A DNA stretch of 64,000 bases from Listeria grayi DSM 20601 (GCF_000148995.1 NZ_GL538352.1:620001-684000); one strand, 5' to 3'. Positions 34,974 through 44,340 are shown, numbered from the stretch's first letter. Program-made: numbers and translations. Notes: generated from the letters alone by a model not told the origin.

Positions 34974-35818
34974 GTAAAGAATTAAAAGCCGACTTCGATT
35001 ACTGCCGCAAAGTCATTAAAACGAATTCGACGAACTTTTACCGTGCCTTTTCAAAAATGGATACAGAAAAAGCGAATGCGGTTTTTGCCATTTATACATT
35101 TTGTCGAAAAATCGACGATATTACAGATGATGCGGAATTGACAATAGCCGAAAAGAAAGCGCGTTTATTGATGTGGGAAAACATCTTGAAGAATCGAGCA
35201 GCTTACACAGAGATTGCTGGTGTGCAGGCACTTGATGCTACGATTTCTGCATATCGGATCGACGTTGACCTACTGCAAGAACAAATCGTTGGTCAACGCA
35301 TGGATCTGGATTTTGAACAGCCATCTGATATGGAACGATTTTTGGAATATTGTTATTTTGTAGCTGGAAATCTGGGTTTGATCTTGCTGCCTATCATTTC
35401 TGTGCAGGATCAGCAGGTATGGAGAAAGGCGTGTGTCGAGCTCGGAATAGCCATGCAGATCACCAATATATTGAGAGACATCGGCGAAGATTATCAGCAA
35501 TACAAGCGGATCTACTTGCCGAAAAGTATCATGACACGCTTTGGTTATTCCGAGGCTGAAATCGCAGCGCAGGAAATCAATGGGAACTTTGTAGCATTAT
35601 GGGAACATTTAGCAGAGGAAGCAGATCAGCGTTATGCGTTTTTTGAGAGGGAAAGACATAATTTAGAGCAAACCGTCGAAGTCAGTGTTTTGTTCGCTGC
35701 TAGAAGCTATAATGAAATCTTGAACAGCGTGCGGAATAATGATTATGATTGTTTCACGAAGCGGGGATATGTATCGAAGCTAAAAGCAAGGGAGATCTAC
35801 CGACAGTTGATTGGATAA
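34970..35818 (+). CDS. crtM: 4,4'-diapophytoene synthase (squalene/phytoene synthase family)
   Basis: 282 residues that should condense two farnesyl diphosphates into C30 diapophytoene. Both Asp-rich motifs are present: CRKIDDITDDAE (DDITDD, residues 49-54) and ITNILRDIGEDYQQYKRIYLP (about 166-184). YCRKVIKTNSTNFYRAFSKM is the typical N-terminus. Downstream oxidation and glycosylation genes (crtP, crtQ, crtO) are not in the window, so the expected pigment is a yellow C30 polyene. It ends the cassette with a strong terminator. The locus sits between tyrS and rpsD. Confidence 0.92.
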   Translation: MSKELKADFDYCRKVIKTNSTNFYRAFSKMDTEKANAVFAIYTFCRKIDDITDDAELTIAEKKARLLMWENILKNRAAYTEIAGVQALDATISAYRIDVDLLQEQIVGQRMDLDFEQPSDMERFLEYCYFVAGNLGLILLPIISVQDQQVWRKACVELGIAMQITNILRDIGEDYQQYKRIYLPKSIMTRFGYSEAEIAAQEINGNFVALWEHLAEEADQRYAFFERERHNLEQTVEVSVLFAARSYNEILNSVRNNDYDCFTKRGYVSKLKAREIYRQLIG

Positions 35819-35856
35819 AAAAAGAACTCTTAAACAAAAGTTTAAGAGTTCTTTTT
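35817..35856. terminator. terminator between crtM and rpsD
   Basis: Perfect 17-pair stem including GAACTCTTAAAC/GTTTAAGAGTTC, loop AAAA, with A and T runs on both sides; it can serve both convergent genes. Confidence 0.95.
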
Positions 35857-35876
35857 CGATTGCCGCTATTTCGAGA

Positions 35877-36479
35877 TTAACGGCTGTAGAATTCAACGAT
35901 GAATGCTTCGTTGATTTCAGCTGCAAGCTCAGAACGTTCTGGCAAGCGGTTTAATGAACCTTCTAATTTTTCAGCGTCGAAAGTAACATATTCCGGAACG
36001 AAATTAGATACATCTAAGCTTTCTGCGATAGAAGAGTTTTTAGCAGATTTTTCACGAACAGTGATCACTTGACCAACAGAAACTTGGTAAGAAGGGATAT
36101 CTACACGTTTGCCATCTACTTGAATGTGACCATGGTTAACAAGTTGACGAGCTGCACGACGAGTGCGAGCAAGACCAAAACGATAAACAACGTTATCAAG
36201 GCGTTGTTCCAAAAGGATCATGAAGTTTTCACCTTGTTTACCTGGTAATTTACCAGCTTTATCAAATGTATTTTTGAATTGACGTTCCGTCAAACCATAC
36301 ATGTGACGAAGTTTTTGTTTTTCTGCTTGTTGCAAACCATATTCAGATAATTTTTTGCGTTGGTTAGGACCATGTTGTCCCGGAGCGTACGGACGACGCT
36401 CTAATTCTTTACCAGTACCAGAAAGTGAAATGCCTAGACGACGAGAAACTTTCCAGCTTGGACCAGTATAACGAGCCAT
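35877..36479 (-). CDS. rpsD: 30S ribosomal protein S4
   Basis: 200 residues: [37 protein letters not shown], and the S4 RNA-binding domain ([47 protein letters not shown]). It binds the 5' domain of 16S rRNA early in assembly. AAAGGAGGAG precedes the ATG. A leader of about 175 nt (36480-36657) precedes it and, as in Bacillus, may bind S4 for autoregulation. Confidence 0.98.
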   Translation of the reverse strand: MARYTGPSWKVSRRLGISLSGTGKELERRPYAPGQHGPNQRKKLSEYGLQQAEKQKLRHMYGLTERQFKNTFDKAGKLPGKQGENFMILLEQRLDNVVYRFGLARTRRAARQLVNHGHIQVDGKRVDIPSYQVSVGQVITVREKSAKNSSIAESLDVSNFVPEYVTFDAEKLEGSLNRLPERSELAAEINEAFIVEFYSR

Positions 36480-36692
36480 TAGAAGACTCCTCCTTTAATT
36501 TGTTTTTAGTATAAAAACAAACAAGACAAGCAACCAAATAAGGGCAGTTTATCTTCATATACCTTCACCTTTGCAGCCGCTGGTTACACAATATACCACA
36601 GAAAATTCTGGGGATAAACAACTTACTTATTTTTTACTCATGCTGCGTTTTACACAAATTTCAGTATAATATAGTTTAGGCTCTTTTGTCAA
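36480..36692 (-). promoter_or_regulatory. rpsD promoter and leader
   Basis: On the minus strand TTGACA (36687-36692) and TTATAC (36664-36669) are 17 bp apart. The transcript would carry a leader of about 175 nt with several inverted repeats, including an AT-rich hairpin (arms TTTGTTTTTA/TAAAAACAAA) just before the ribosome binding site. Bacillus rpsD is autoregulated by S4 binding its leader; the same is plausible here. Confidence 0.55.
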
Positions 36693-36753
36693 CTGGGAGT
36701 TGTGAGGAGCTGTTTTTTCATGCTAAACTAGGATAGCAAAGGAGAGATGCAAG

Positions 36754-37230
36754 GTGATAAGAATAAAACAAGCAACTACGAGAGAAGAGGCCAATACAAT
36801 CGCAGTTCTAGCAAAAAAAGTGTGGGAGCATACCTATATCCCGATCATCGGCAAAGCCCAGGTCGACTATATGCTGGATAAGTTCCAATCCGCTGCGGTG
36901 GTCTGGGAAAGCATCGAAGCGGGCATATATGACTATCGGTTGGCCTACATAGAAGATCAGTTAGTTGGCTACTTAGCTTTCCAGCAAAAAGAAGCAGAAA
37001 TTTTCATCAGTAAATTATATGTCGATCCGGACAGACAAAAGCAAGGAATCGCAAAACGATTATTTGCGGAAGTGAGTGATCAGCCCATCATTCGTCTGAC
37101 CGTTAATAAATATAACACCGTTGCGATCCAAGTTTACGAGCATATCGGTTTTGAGAAAGAAGAGGCTGTGGTTGCAGAGATCGGTAATGGCTATGTGATG
37201 GATGATTATGTGATGGTGAGAAGGCAATAA
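36754..37230 (+). CDS. GNAT-family N-acetyltransferase
   Basis: 158 residues with the GNAT fold; the acetyl-CoA loop reads KLYVDPDRQKQGIAKRLFAEV, followed by LTVNKYNTVAIQVYEHIGFEKEE. GTG start at 36754 behind AAAGGAGAG. The substrate is unknown. Single gene, divergent from rpsD. Confidence 0.88.
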   Translation: MIRIKQATTREEANTIAVLAKKVWEHTYIPIIGKAQVDYMLDKFQSAAVVWESIEAGIYDYRLAYIEDQLVGYLAFQQKEAEIFISKLYVDPDRQKQGIAKRLFAEVSDQPIIRLTVNKYNTVAIQVYEHIGFEKEEAVVAEIGNGYVMDDYVMVRRQ

Positions 37231-37257
37231 AAAAAGACCTATCGATTCGATAGGTCT
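37229..37257 (-). terminator. terminator of the GAF reductase gene
   Basis: An 11-base arm pair AGACCTATCGA/TCGATAGGTCT; on the minus strand it is followed by a run of Ts, on the plus strand it lacks one. Confidence 0.75.
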
Positions 37258-37289
37258 CAGCTTATCCGAAAAGCGCGTTGCTTTTTATT

Positions 37290-37778
37290 TCATAGCTGAT
37301 TATCCACAATAATATCGCGAATCTGTTCCAACCATTTTTGATCCACTTCATCAAAGCGTCCAACTTCTGGGCTGTCGATGTCCAAAACACCGATCAGTTC
37401 GTCTTCGATCGTGATCGGCACGACGATCTCGGATCTGGAAGCAGCGTCGCACGCGATATGTCCAGGAAAAGCATTGACATCTTCAACCAGATACGTGGAT
37501 TGCTCTGCCGCAGCAGATCCGCAGACACCTTTTCCTAGTGGGATTCGAATGCAGGCAGGTAAGCCTTGAAACGGTCCTAATACTAATTGATCGCTACTTT
37601 CCTCATATAAATAAAAGCCGACCCAATTGATATTTTCTAAAGCTTGATTGAGGAGTGCAGAAACATTGCTGAGATTAGCGATCAAACTGGTTTCTCCGTC
37701 GATCATTGCTTTTATTTGTTTCGCACAAAGCGAGTAATTTTCTTCTTTGGAGCCATTGTATTTTGCGATTTCGATCAT
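37290..37778 (-). CDS. free methionine-(R)-sulfoxide reductase (GAF domain, YtsP)
   Basis: A 162-residue single GAF domain of the fRMsr family: NWVGFYLYEES, LVLGPFQGLPACIRIPLGKGVCGSAA, GHIACDAASRSEIVVPI, LIGVLDIDSPEVGRFDEVD. The three cysteines used in catalysis and resolution in the family are present. It repairs oxidised free methionine. The start is ATG 37778, behind GGAGGG; an ATG at 37793 overlaps that site. It lies between rpsD and ezrA as in Bacillus (ytsP). Confidence 0.93.
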   Translation of the reverse strand: MIEIAKYNGSKEENYSLCAKQIKAMIDGETSLIANLSNVSALLNQALENINWVGFYLYEESSDQLVLGPFQGLPACIRIPLGKGVCGSAAAEQSTYLVEDVNAFPGHIACDAASRSEIVVPITIEDELIGVLDIDSPEVGRFDEVDQKWLEQIRDIIVDNQL

Positions 37779-38041
37779 GGACGATCCCTCCATCTTCTAC
37801 AGTCTGAGTATTATAATACGTATAAGTATAGCACATTCACTTTCGCTTGGTTATAAACATGCTTATATTTTGAAAAAAGCGTTCTTTTTTTCAAATAAGA
37901 GAAGTAATTCTGTGAAAATCGTGTTAAAATAATAATTGTGTATCCTGTTTATAGGAATAGAATCGAAATCAAAACGTACATAGAGCAAAAGCAACGAAAC
38001 GGCTTTTTCTTTCAGTAGTGAATCTGATAGGAGGATATAGA

Positions 38042-39745
38042 ATGTTCATATATATATTGCTTGCATTCGTCGTAATCGTCATTGCTATTTTAGTGAGCGG
38101 TTACTTATTAAAAAAGAGACATTATCAACAAATCAATGAATTAGAAACGAAAAAGATCACTTTATACGACCGGCCGGTGATCGATGAACTTGGAAAAGTG
38201 AAAAAGCTGAAACTAACAGGTCAAACAGAAGAACTATTTGAATCATGGCGGGAATCTTGGGATGAGATCGCGAGTAAATTATTCCCTGACTTAGAAGAGA
38301 CTTTTATGGAAGCAGAAATGCATGTCGATAAATACCAATTCCGAGCAGCGACGAATGTGGAAAACGATATTGAACAAATGCTCGCTGTGATCGAAAAACA
38401 AATGGATTCCATTTTAGCCGGCTTACATGAGTTGCTTCAAAGTGAAGAAAAAAATGCGGAAGAGAGCCGCACGACCAAAGAAAAATTTGCCGGTTTAAGA
38501 CGAGAAGTCTTGACACGTGGTTTCAAACTCGGCAATACGCGTGCGGAGATCGAACAAAAGCTGGATCAATTAGCACTTGAATTAAATGAATACGACCACT
38601 TGACTGATCAAGGGGACCATTTGGAAGCTCGCGAAAAAGTCAAGCATGTCCAAGTGGAACTACAGCAAGTCGAAGTCGAAATGGAAAAAATCCCGAATCT
38701 GCTTCATGAAACAGAAGTTGCGCTTCCGGATGACATCGGCAAGTTGAACGAAGGTCATGAAGAAATGGTAAGAGATGGCTTTTACTTAGCGCATTTAGAG
38801 ATTCCAAGCGAAACGAGCCGGATGCGGGAGCAACTAGAAAAACTCCGTGCGACGATTCAAAATTTGGATTTGGAAGCAGCAGAAGAAGGCGTTGTAGCTT
38901 TACATAAAGAGTTGGATCTGTTCTACGATGAATTGGAAAAAGAAGTAACAGCCAAACGATTTGTGAAAGATAATCGTTCTGTGATCGGCGAAAAAATCAC
39001 CAATCTTATTCAAGTTGCTGATTCCGTCGCCGTCCAAATCGAAGAAGTCAAACAAACGTACCATGTAGGGGAAGACGAACTAGCCACGTATTTGAAAACG
39101 AGCGAGAAGTTAGAAAAGCAAAGCGAATCCTACGAGCAAGTAATTACCTTATTGCAAAGCAACGAGATCGCTTTTTCTGCAGCGCAAGATACATTCAAAG
39201 AGATCGAGATCGCTCTAAATGAAATTACATTGGAGCAAGATGAATTTACCGGAGAATTACGTTCGCTCCGCAAAGACGAATTAGAAGCCCGCGATGCTGC
39301 AAGCGCGATGCGCAGAACAGTCATCGGGCTGGACCGCAAGATCGAACGTGAAAGACTGCCGGGACTCCCAGAAGATTACGTTCAGTGGCGCCTGCACTTA
39401 GGCGAATCCATCGACAACCTGGAAGCTGCTCTAGAAGCGAAACCATTGAACATGAAAACAGTTTCGCAGCATTGGCAAGTGGCGGAAGAGGATCTCAGAC
39501 ACCTTACAGAAAAGACAGAAGAAATGATCGAAAACGTGCAGTTGGTCGAACACGTTATCCAATATGCGAATCGTTACCGTTTATCCAATCCGGAATTAGC
39601 AGAAAGTCTTTCAGGGGCAGAATATCATTTCTACGAAGATTTCCAATATAAAAAAGCTTTGGAAATCGCCGTTACGGCTTTAGAGAAAGTCGAAAGTGGC
39701 GCCTTTAAGAAAATCGAAAAGAAATATACGGAACAAGATAACTGA
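38042..39745 (+). CDS. ezrA: septation ring formation regulator EzrA
   Basis: 567 residues: one N-terminal membrane helix (FIYILLAFVVIVIAILVSGYLL) followed by a long all-helical, spectrin-like cytoplasmic region. YDRPVIDELGKVKKLKLTGQTEELFESWRESWDEI is the conserved EzrA start. EzrA restrains FtsZ rings at the poles and helps coordinate septal wall synthesis. TAGGAGG precedes the ATG at 38042. A terminator follows. Confidence 0.97.
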   Translation: MFIYILLAFVVIVIAILVSGYLLKKRHYQQINELETKKITLYDRPVIDELGKVKKLKLTGQTEELFESWRESWDEIASKLFPDLEETFMEAEMHVDKYQFRAATNVENDIEQMLAVIEKQMDSILAGLHELLQSEEKNAEESRTTKEKFAGLRREVLTRGFKLGNTRAEIEQKLDQLALELNEYDHLTDQGDHLEAREKVKHVQVELQQVEVEMEKIPNLLHETEVALPDDIGKLNEGHEEMVRDGFYLAHLEIPSETSRMREQLEKLRATIQNLDLEAAEEGVVALHKELDLFYDELEKEVTAKRFVKDNRSVIGEKITNLIQVADSVAVQIEEVKQTYHVGEDELATYLKTSEKLEKQSESYEQVITLLQSNEIAFSAAQDTFKEIEIALNEITLEQDEFTGELRSLRKDELEARDAASAMRRTVIGLDRKIERERLPGLPEDYVQWRLHLGESIDNLEAALEAKPLNMKTVSQHWQVAEEDLRHLTEKTEEMIENVQLVEHVIQYANRYRLSNPELAESLSGAEYHFYEDFQYKKALEIAVTALEKVESGAFKKIEKKYTEQDN

Positions 39746-39748
39746 TCG

Positions 39749-39783
39749 AACTGGCTATGCCCCCGAGCATAGCCAGTTTTTAT
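39749..39783 (+). terminator. terminator after ezrA
   Basis: 12-pair stem AACTGGCTATGC/GCATAGCCAGTT, loop CCCCGA, followed by TTTTTAT. Confidence 0.93.
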
Positions 39784-39838
39784 GTCTTGACAGATGTGAT
39801 AAAATATATATGGTATAAATTCGGAAGCGGGGAAAACA

Positions 39839-40984
39839 ATGATTTATTTTGATAATAGTGCGACAACTAAACCCAAAGATGCGGTTTTAGAAACATATAC
39901 AAAAGTAGCGCAGCATTATTTCGCAAACCCAAGTTCATTGCACCGCCTAGGCGGGAAAGTGGATGAGTTGCTGACGGAAGCGCGCAAACAGATCGCTAGT
40001 ATGCTTGCTGTGAAACCAGCAGAAATCATTTTTACTTCGGGCGGGACAGAGAGCAATAACCTGGCGATCAAGGGAATAGCACGAGCGTATCGTGCCAGAG
40101 GAAACCACATCATCACCTCGAGCATCGAGCACCCTTCTGTGCGGGAAGTGATGCAGGAGCTGGAAACGGAAGGTTTTCAAGTCACTTATTTGCCAGTAGA
40201 TAAGGACGGACGTGTTTCGCCAAGCGATGTAAAAGCAGCGATCACGCCGGAAACGATCTTGGTATCGATTATGTATGTGAATAACGAAGTCGGTAGCATT
40301 CAGCCGATTCAAGCTATTGGAGAAATACTAGAAAAGTATGAGCAAATCAAGTTTCATGTCGACAATGTCCAAGGAATCGCCAAGGTGCCACTAGACATAG
40401 AAGACGCGCATATCGATCTTTTATCGATTTCCGGGCATAAGATTCATGCGCCGCGCGGAATCGGGATTTTATATAAGCACGAAAAAGTTAGTCTACATCC
40501 AGAAATGCTGGGGGGCGGGCAAGAAAACGGCTTACGCAGTGGCACGAGTAATGTGGCTGGCGCAGTGGCTTTTGCGAAAGCATTGCGACTTGCTTTTGAT
40601 GAGGAAAAAGCAAAGGCTAGCGATCTGCGTGAAGTAAACAAGTATCTGCGCGAGCAACTCACTGATATCCCAGCTATTACTATCCATACGCCTGCTGAAA
40701 ATGCAGCACCGCATATTTTATGCTTTACGGTAGCAGGCAAACAGCGTGGCGAAGTCATCGTGCATGCACTGGAGAAAAAAGATATTTATATCTCGACAAC
40801 AAGTGCCTGCTCTTCCAGACAAAAGTTAGCCAGCAGCATCTTAAAAGCAATGGGTGTAAGTGATAACGAGGCAACAGGTGCAGTACGAGTAAGCCTCTCG
40901 TATGAAAATAGAGAGAGCGAGGCAAAGGTTTTTATCGAAGCATTGCAAGAAGTTATTGAAAATCTAAATAAAGTGGTGAAATAA
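39839..40984 (+). CDS. nifS: cysteine desulfurase (NifS/NifZ type, ThiI partner)
   Basis: 381 residues, PLP enzyme: MIYFDNSATTKPKDAVLETY, GTESNNLAIKG, PLP lysine in SISGHKIHAPRGIGILY, and the catalytic cysteine loop TSACSSRQKLASSILKAMG. It delivers persulfide sulfur. The stop overlaps the thiI start by one base (TAATG), and in Bacillus the equivalent NifZ feeds ThiI for 4-thiouridine in tRNA. Confidence 0.93.
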   Translation: MIYFDNSATTKPKDAVLETYTKVAQHYFANPSSLHRLGGKVDELLTEARKQIASMLAVKPAEIIFTSGGTESNNLAIKGIARAYRARGNHIITSSIEHPSVREVMQELETEGFQVTYLPVDKDGRVSPSDVKAAITPETILVSIMYVNNEVGSIQPIQAIGEILEKYEQIKFHVDNVQGIAKVPLDIEDAHIDLLSISGHKIHAPRGIGILYKHEKVSLHPEMLGGGQENGLRSGTSNVAGAVAFAKALRLAFDEEKAKASDLREVNKYLREQLTDIPAITIHTPAENAAPHILCFTVAGKQRGEVIVHALEKKDIYISTTSACSSRQKLASSILKAMGVSDNEATGAVRVSLSYENRESEAKVFIEALQEVIENLNKVVK

Positions 40985-42192
40985 TGGAATTTGATAGAAT
41001 CGTTATACGTTATGGAGAATTATCGACCAAAGGAAGAAATCGCAAACAATTTATCAAAACACTAGCGCATAATGTGAAAACAGCGATCTCCGACATGCCG
41101 GAAGTAAAAGTTTACGGAGAGAGAGACAGGATGTATTTGATTTTAAATGGAGCAGATCCGACCGCTATCGAAGCACGTCTGCGTCCAATTTTCGGGATCC
41201 AGTCCTTTAGTCCGGCTATTCGTACCGAATTAGATGTAGAAGAAGTGAAGAAAGCGGCGGTCGTGTTGATGACCGAACTGCAGGAACCAAATTGGACATT
41301 CAAAGTGGCGGCAAGAAGAAGCTATCGTGATTTTCCGCTTGATACGAATGGAATCAATCAAACAATCGGTGGTCATGTATTAAATGCTTTTCCTGATTTG
41401 AAAGTAGATGTGAAACAACCGGTAGTCAAGTTAACGATCGATGTTCGTAAAGAAGGTGTTTTTCTTTCAGCGAAACACATTTTAGGAGCAGGTGGTCTGC
41501 CAGTCGGAACCTCTGGCAAAGCGATGCTGATGCTTTCCGGCGGGATCGATAGTCCGGTCGCTGGTTATCTAGCTATGAAACGCGGCGTGGATGTGGAAGC
41601 TGTCCATTTTCACAGTCCACCCTATACGAGTGAAAAAGCGAAACAAAAAGCAGTGGATCTAGCTGCGACATTGAGCAAATACGGCGGTGATGTCCGTATG
41701 CACGTGGTCCCATTTACAGAAATTCAAGAAACGATCAAACAACAGATTCCAGAAAGTGTGATTATGACAGTCACCAGACGAATGATGCTCCGGATCACCG
41801 ATCAGATCCGTCAAAAAGAACAAGGGCTTGCGATCATTAATGGAGAAAGTCTAGGACAAGTAGCAAGCCAAACCTTAGAGAGCATGACGGCTATCAATGC
41901 GGTTACAGCAACGCCGATCATTCGTCCTGTAGTAACAATGGATAAAAATGAGATCATCCAGATCGCCAAACAAATCGATACGTATGACCTCTCCGTACAG
42001 CCATTCGAGGATTGTTGCACCATTTTCACACCACCATCGCCGAAAACAAAGCCCAAGCTTGAAAAAATCGAGCGATATGAAAGCTTTGTTGATTTTGAGC
42101 CGCTGATCCAAAAAGCAGTAGAAGAAACGGAAAGCTTTGTGGTCGAAAGCAGCCAAAAACAAGCAAAAACCGAATTTGCCGATTTATTTTAA
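40984..42192 (+). CDS. thiI: tRNA 4-thiouridine synthase ThiI
   Basis: 402 residues: N-terminal ferredoxin-like/THUMP region (YGELSTKGRNRKQFI) and a PP-loop ATP pyrophosphatase (MLMLSGGIDSPVAGYLAMKRG), then GESLGQVASQTLESM and the FEDCCTIFTPPSPKTKPKLEKI end. No C-terminal rhodanese domain, as in Bacillus. It thiolates U8 of tRNA with sulfur from the coupled desulfurase. A terminator follows. Confidence 0.96.
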   Translation: MEFDRIVIRYGELSTKGRNRKQFIKTLAHNVKTAISDMPEVKVYGERDRMYLILNGADPTAIEARLRPIFGIQSFSPAIRTELDVEEVKKAAVVLMTELQEPNWTFKVAARRSYRDFPLDTNGINQTIGGHVLNAFPDLKVDVKQPVVKLTIDVRKEGVFLSAKHILGAGGLPVGTSGKAMLMLSGGIDSPVAGYLAMKRGVDVEAVHFHSPPYTSEKAKQKAVDLAATLSKYGGDVRMHVVPFTEIQETIKQQIPESVIMTVTRRMMLRITDQIRQKEQGLAIINGESLGQVASQTLESMTAINAVTATPIIRPVVTMDKNEIIQIAKQIDTYDLSVQPFEDCCTIFTPPSPKTKPKLEKIERYESFVDFEPLIQKAVEETESFVVESSQKQAKTEFADLF

Positions 42193-42201
42193 AAGGAAGA
42201 T

Positions 42202-42253
42202 GATCAGGCAGGAAGACGCTTTGAACGAAGCGTCCAGCGCCTGATCTTTTTTT
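42202..42253 (+). terminator. two-tier terminator after thiI
   Basis: Outer stem GATCAGGC/GCCTGATC and inner stem GACGCTT/AAGCGTC with an internal loop, followed by seven Ts. Confidence 0.88.
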
Positions 42254-42269
42254 AGAAAGGAAAGAGACA

Positions 42270-43100
42270 ATGAAACGAAAATCACCGTGGATCAGTTTGA
42301 TCATTATCGCGATCATTGCTATTTCAGCAATTTTCAAGATCGATATTTTAGGAGAACTTGGTTTATCTGATCAACCGCAAAAACAGAAACAAACCATTAC
42401 ACGTTCCAATAATGCCCCGCTTTCCAATGCGGTGGATCAGACTGTATATAAAAAGTTGGCAAGCAAAAATTATCAATCAGGAGAAGCGCCCTACATAGAA
42501 GTGAATAACGGGCAAAGCAATTTGGATATCCGCAAGTGGAAAGAAAATCGCGTGATTTACGGAAACCTCGATAAATGGAACCGGACAACCTATGTGACAG
42601 CGTTTATCGATCGCAAGAACTTAGGTAAATCGAAAGGACGCGACCGCCAAATCTGGCAGCCGACTGGTTGGCACCAAAAGGAGATTGACGGCATGCCGAT
42701 CTATAACCGTGGCCATTTGCTGGCGTATACATCCAGTTTCAATTTCGATCAAGACGGTAATTATAAAACCGGCGAACAAGGTAGCATCGATAATCCGAAA
42801 AACTTAGCTACGCAATCGCAATTTTCAAATCAGCATACGCAGACTTATTTTGAAAACAAGGTCCGAAATGCCCAAGCGATTCGTGGCAATAAAGTGATCT
42901 ATCAAATCGTTACCGTCTTTCGTGGACAAGAAAAAATGCCGCGGGGCTATTGGCTTCAAGCAGTCGATAGTAAAGGAACTCTCCATTTCAATGTCTATAA
43001 CTGGAATGTCCAACCGGGGATCGTTTTTAATTATGCGACTGGAACTTCCAAAGTAGCTAAGCAGATGAAAGTATCCACCGATAATCATTTAGCCGAATAG
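42270..43100 (+). CDS. membrane-anchored DNA/RNA non-specific endonuclease
   Basis: 276 residues: short positively charged start, one hydrophobic helix (PWISLIIIAIIAISAIF), then an extracytoplasmic nuclease domain of the EndA/NUC bba-metal type. The catalytic motif is YNRGHLLAYTSSF (DRGH with Asp changed to Asn, as in some streptococcal nucleases) and the metal-binding Asn lies in LATQSQFSNQHTQTYFENKVR. It probably degrades extracellular DNA or acts in DNA uptake or nutrient recovery. AGAAAGGAAAG precedes the ATG. Confidence 0.88.
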   Translation: MKRKSPWISLIIIAIIAISAIFKIDILGELGLSDQPQKQKQTITRSNNAPLSNAVDQTVYKKLASKNYQSGEAPYIEVNNGQSNLDIRKWKENRVIYGNLDKWNRTTYVTAFIDRKNLGKSKGRDRQIWQPTGWHQKEIDGMPIYNRGHLLAYTSSFNFDQDGNYKTGEQGSIDNPKNLATQSQFSNQHTQTYFENKVRNAQAIRGNKVIYQIVTVFRGQEKMPRGYWLQAVDSKGTLHFNVYNWNVQPGIVFNYATGTSKVAKQMKVSTDNHLAE

Positions 43101-43101
43101 G

Positions 43102-43136
43102 AAAAAGAACATGCCGCATTGCATGTTCTTTTTTTT
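43102..43136 (+). terminator. terminator after the nuclease gene
   Basis: 13-pair stem AAAAAGAACATGC/GCATGTTCTTTTT, loop CGCATT, followed by extra Ts. Confidence 0.93.
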
Positions 43137-43233
43137 GCGATAAAATTTCAGAAAAAACAGTAAAATGTATATAAAATACAAATAATATGTATAAAATCCA
43201 ATTAAATCGTATATATAATTAATAAAAAAACAT

Positions 43234-43272
43234 TTGACATTATATTTATACATAACTATAATGAATATATTC
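43234..43272 (+). promoter_or_regulatory. arg operon promoter with ArgR-like site
   Basis: TTGACA (43234-43239), 17 bp, TATAAT (43257-43262), a near-perfect sigma-A promoter. The palindrome GAATATATTC (43263-43272) lies at the expected transcription start and resembles the TGAAT...ATTCA arms of ARG boxes, with a shorter centre. The 60 bp upstream are very AT-rich with repeated TGTATA-type words that may hold further weak boxes. Confidence 0.6.
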
Positions 43273-43296
43273 CAATAAATGTTAGGGGGAAACAGA

Positions 43297-44328
43297 ATGA
43301 AGGTAGCGATTGTCGGAGCGACGGGATATGGTGGTTTAGAATTGATTCGTTTACTGCAGCAGCATCCCGATGTTGAAATCGTTTCACTACATAGCACAAC
43401 AGCAGCAGATCAGCCGCTTGCTTCTCTATATCCTCATTTAGCTGGTCAGCACCTTCCTCCTTTAGAAAGAATCGACCCTGAAAAAATCAGCCAAACCGTG
43501 GACCTCGTTTTTCTAGCAACACCAAGCGGGACTTCCAAAGACTTGGCGCCAACTTTTCTCGAATTAGGTATGAAAGTGATTGATCTATCAGGCGATTTTC
43601 GTTTGAAAAAAGGAACACTTTATCAACAGTGGTATCAGAAAGCACCAGCCGCGGATTTATATTTGCAACAGGCCGATTATGGTCTCACAGAGTTTCGTGA
43701 CGATCCAGCAGCGACATTCGTTTCAAATCCGGGCTGTTATGCGACAGCTACTCTGCTAGGTTTAGCTCCGCTTTTGCAACACCAGCTGATTGAACCAGAC
43801 TCCATCATTGTGGATGCTAAGTCTGGGATCTCCGGTTCTGGCAAAGCACCAACACCACTCACGCATTATTCAGAAGTAAATGACAACCTCATTTATTATA
43901 AGGTCAATAAACACCAGCACATTCCGGAGATCATGCAGCAGATCAACAAATGGGATGCTTCCGTTCCAACCATCCAATTTGCAACTGCATTGCTACCAAT
44001 CACTAGAGGACTGGTAGCCACTATATATGTGAAGCCCAAGCTGCCGATAACAGAAGAAGCGCTCTTCGCGTACTATCAGCATCTTTATGAGAAAAAGGAA
44101 TTTGTCCGAATGATGCCTGCGGGCGAACTGCCGACAATCAAACAAGTCGTAGGCTCCAATTATTGTGATATCGGTATCACGTATAATCCACAAACAAATA
44201 CACTTGTGATCGTGGCAGTGATCGATAATCTGATCAAAGGCGCTGCGGGACAAGCAATCCAGAATTTAAATGTAATGAATGGATGGGAAGAAACTAAAGG
44301 ATTGGGTTTTGTTCCAGTGTATCCATAA
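43297..44328 (+). CDS. argC: N-acetyl-gamma-glutamyl-phosphate reductase
   Basis: 343 residues: VAIVGATGYGGLELIRLL (NADPH fold), VFLATPSGTSKDLAP, catalytic cysteine in FVSNPGCYATATLLGLAPLL, DAKSGISGSGKAP. Third step of arginine synthesis. The start is ATG 43297 behind AGGGGGA. First gene of argCJBDF. Confidence 0.97.
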   Translation: MKVAIVGATGYGGLELIRLLQQHPDVEIVSLHSTTAADQPLASLYPHLAGQHLPPLERIDPEKISQTVDLVFLATPSGTSKDLAPTFLELGMKVIDLSGDFRLKKGTLYQQWYQKAPAADLYLQQADYGLTEFRDDPAATFVSNPGCYATATLLGLAPLLQHQLIEPDSIIVDAKSGISGSGKAPTPLTHYSEVNDNLIYYKVNKHQHIPEIMQQINKWDASVPTIQFATALLPITRGLVATIYVKPKLPITEEALFAYYQHLYEKKEFVRMMPAGELPTIKQVVGSNYCDIGITYNPQTNTLVIVAVIDNLIKGAAGQAIQNLNVMNGWEETKGLGFVPVYP

Positions 44329-44340
44329 GGAGGAAAAAAC

